Source of the DNA: Beroe ovata
Taxonomy: Eukaryota > Ctenophora > Nuda > Beroida > Beroidae
Length of the DNA stretch: 32,057 nucleotides
Assembly (NCBI GenBank): GCA_946803715.1
Contig: CAMPET010000307.1
Span: 45,673 to 77,729 of the forward strand
Direction of reading: 5' to 3'
The notes beneath the pieces were generated by a model, which saw only the letters and a list, made by a program, of their open reading frames with translations, was not told the DNA's origin and did no database searches. This document shows positions 30,526 through 32,057 of this stretch, one piece after another. Both the position numbers and the translations under genes were made by a program. Each line of letters begins with the position of its first letter. Positions within the stretch are counted from its first letter, which is position 1.

Positions 30526-31699
30526 ATGTCTGGCATCTATGTTGATCAACCAGATATCAAACAGAAGCCAGTTTCCACCGTAAGGTCTGGGAACAACTTA
30601 TGGCTGGTCAAGGTACCCAAATACGTGGCTGACAGACTCAAAGCTACGGAGGATGGCGCCACTTTTGGCATGATCCAGACACAGAGAACACCCATGGGGA
30701 CTAAGGTAGGAGATTTTCAACTCGTCGTAGTGAAATACTCAATGATAAAGATGTTGTTTGACTGGAAAATACCTATTTTGTTTCACACTCCTCACGCTCC
30801 GCAGTTTTCGTTCGATGTCGAGCCTAAGTTGTGCGAGCCTCTAAACGACTTACCGGCTTGTCCGTCTTCTCACGAGATGACTCTAGGAGCTCTAGCCGGT
30901 CGGGTAGCACCAGATAATTGTCACCCCTTGGGAAATATCGAGTCTTTGGCGCCCTTAGCATTCATTGAGATTCAACACGGTTTTTCCCAACAGGTCCAAA
31001 CAAAGCGCTAGCAGCGTACAGTGATACTGACGATGCTATTGATATTGAGGGGGTCGTTAAGACAAGATTCGATGTTTTTCAGAACCAACAATCGTCAAGG
31101 TCATACCTCGCTCTAAAGAGGTAGCTATAGCCAATGATTTATGAAGTTGTAGTACCCTCTATCCCTATGACATCATCACAATTTCGCCGTCCCACCATAT
31201 GAAGTACCTATATTATCTAATTTTCTCCGAGAACTATGACGTGGTTTGTCATGGGACTAGGTTGTGAGTTGTGACGTGATTAAGTCTGGCTCATTCATCC
31301 CAGGATGGAGGCAGAGAAGAAGATGGAGCCGGGACGGCGAATCATCATCACAACCAAGACACATAACGCGTTCAAACCATCCAATGTGGCCAGAAGTCAG
31401 GTAGAGTGGGGAGGATGATGGTCCATGGCCACGACTCTTCAACATGGAACACTATATGAAACCATTGTTCAAATTATGGGGCAGTCATTAGGTGGAAGAT
31501 TCGGGAAGATTCTCTTCTCCCCTCCTGACTGGTGTCAATCCCTCAGTTGTACACAACCAAAGCGGAGAAGGAGGAGAAGCTGAAGAGTAAGCGAGTGAGG
31601 ATGGACGCTCAAAGTGTGGAGAACATGATACTCAGGGCGTTCCAGAAACACCAGTACATCAAGCAGAGTGACCTTGTCAATATAACGGGTCAGCCGGAG
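30526..31699 (+). CDS. GTF2F2: TFIIF beta subunit (RAP30), 3' end beyond window
   Basis: Small subunit of general factor TFIIF, which stabilises Pol II in the preinitiation complex. Five exons join in frame: 30526-30705, 30805-30898, 30994-31120, 31304-31400 and 31547-31699, giving 217 codons so far (human 249 aa). Exon 1 has NNLWLVKVPKYVADRL, the signature RAP30 start of the TFIIF dimerisation barrel. Exon 3 has IDIEGVVKTR...SYLALKR, matching the LSLEGIVVQR...YMRLKR stretch. Exon 4 holds the ITTKTHNAFKPSN segment matching VVTTNYKP. Exon 5 holds the winged-helix start, RVRMDAQSVENMILRAFQKH, and DLVNITGQPE. A donor GTAGGA follows at 31700. The last exon, expected to encode the rest of the winged helix, is not in the window. 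Confidence 0.9.
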
Positions 31700-32057
31700 G
31701 TAGGATGGGAAAACCTAGGCATCATCCTTCACAAAATACTTAGGGAGGTATAAGACTATAAGAAATTCCTTAATGGAGTTAGGACACATTTTAGCTCTCC
31801 TGGCTGATAAAGAGGATATGGCGGCCATTAACTCGGGAACCGAACATCGGATTGACGTGAAATTTTGGTTGTCCGAGTTTCTAATAGTCCTTGAGCTATG
31901 GTAGAAGTTTAAAGTCAATCGTTCGATACGTTTGGGAGTTATCCTCAAATGCTCACTCAAACTGACTTGTTTTAAGTCGATAAGGGGTTATGGCGGCCAC
32001 TAACTCGGGAACCGATCATCGGATTGACGTGAAATTTTGGTTGTCCGAGTTTCTAAT
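31700..32057. repeat. GTF2F2 intron with 172-bp tandem repeat running off the edge
   Basis: The sequence from TATGGCGGCC at 31817 to about 31885 recurs at 31989-32057 with few changes, a period of 172 bp. The shared part includes AACTCGGGAACCG, CATCGGATTGACGTGAAATT and TTGGTTGTCCGAGTTTCTAA. Only one full unit and the start of a second are visible. Confidence 0.85.

Overview
The window is nuclear DNA from an animal with a compact genome. Genes carry spliceosomal introns with GT..AG borders, mostly 50-500 bp long, and intergenic gaps are short. An LDLa-bearing class A GPCR, an IKKalpha/beta-type kinase, SMCR8 and GATD3 point to an early-branching metazoan. A marine sponge is my best guess, but nothing in the window proves it. 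All family assignments come from reading the translations against remembered families; no search was run.

Layout. The left third is on the minus strand: PRPF38A (3569-854), COX5A with a long N-terminal extension (5365-4039), an IKKalpha/beta-like kinase (7605-5752) and a telomerase reverse transcriptase core (9957-7924). The strand changes in a CpG-rich stretch near 10.1-10.3 kb. The plus strand then carries SMCR8 (10882-14804), TAF1B (15366-16912), an FAM178/SLF2-like gene (19239-21875), COMMD10 (22113-22661), GATD3/ES1 (23190-30129) and the start of GTF2F2 (30526 to the right edge). A minus-strand LDLa-GPCR gene (29024-24538) lies entirely inside GATD3 intron 3.

Two blocks occur twice, each pair separated by exactly one N. 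They are 16544-18452 with 18454-20304 (about 5% different over the TAF1B part, with 6 versus 4 copies of a 32-bp minisatellite) and 25041-26153 with 26155-27267 (nearly identical and equal in length). Both look like contig ends, possibly from two haplotypes, placed side by side instead of merged. Collapsing each pair restores one clean gene, so the extra TAF1B, SLF2-like and GPCR pieces should not be counted as additional genes.

Functionally the region is a mix of housekeeping genes (pre-mRNA splicing, respiration, Pol I and Pol II transcription, COMMD/retriever trafficking, a GATase-like mitochondrial protein) and regulators (IKK, SMCR8, telomerase, a cell-surface receptor). No operon-like logic is visible. 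The points most worth a second look are the short TERT, the IKK activation loop, the COX5A extension, the nested receptor with many LDLa modules and no visible LRRs, and a minisatellite whose every unit carries a 5' splice-site-like motif.
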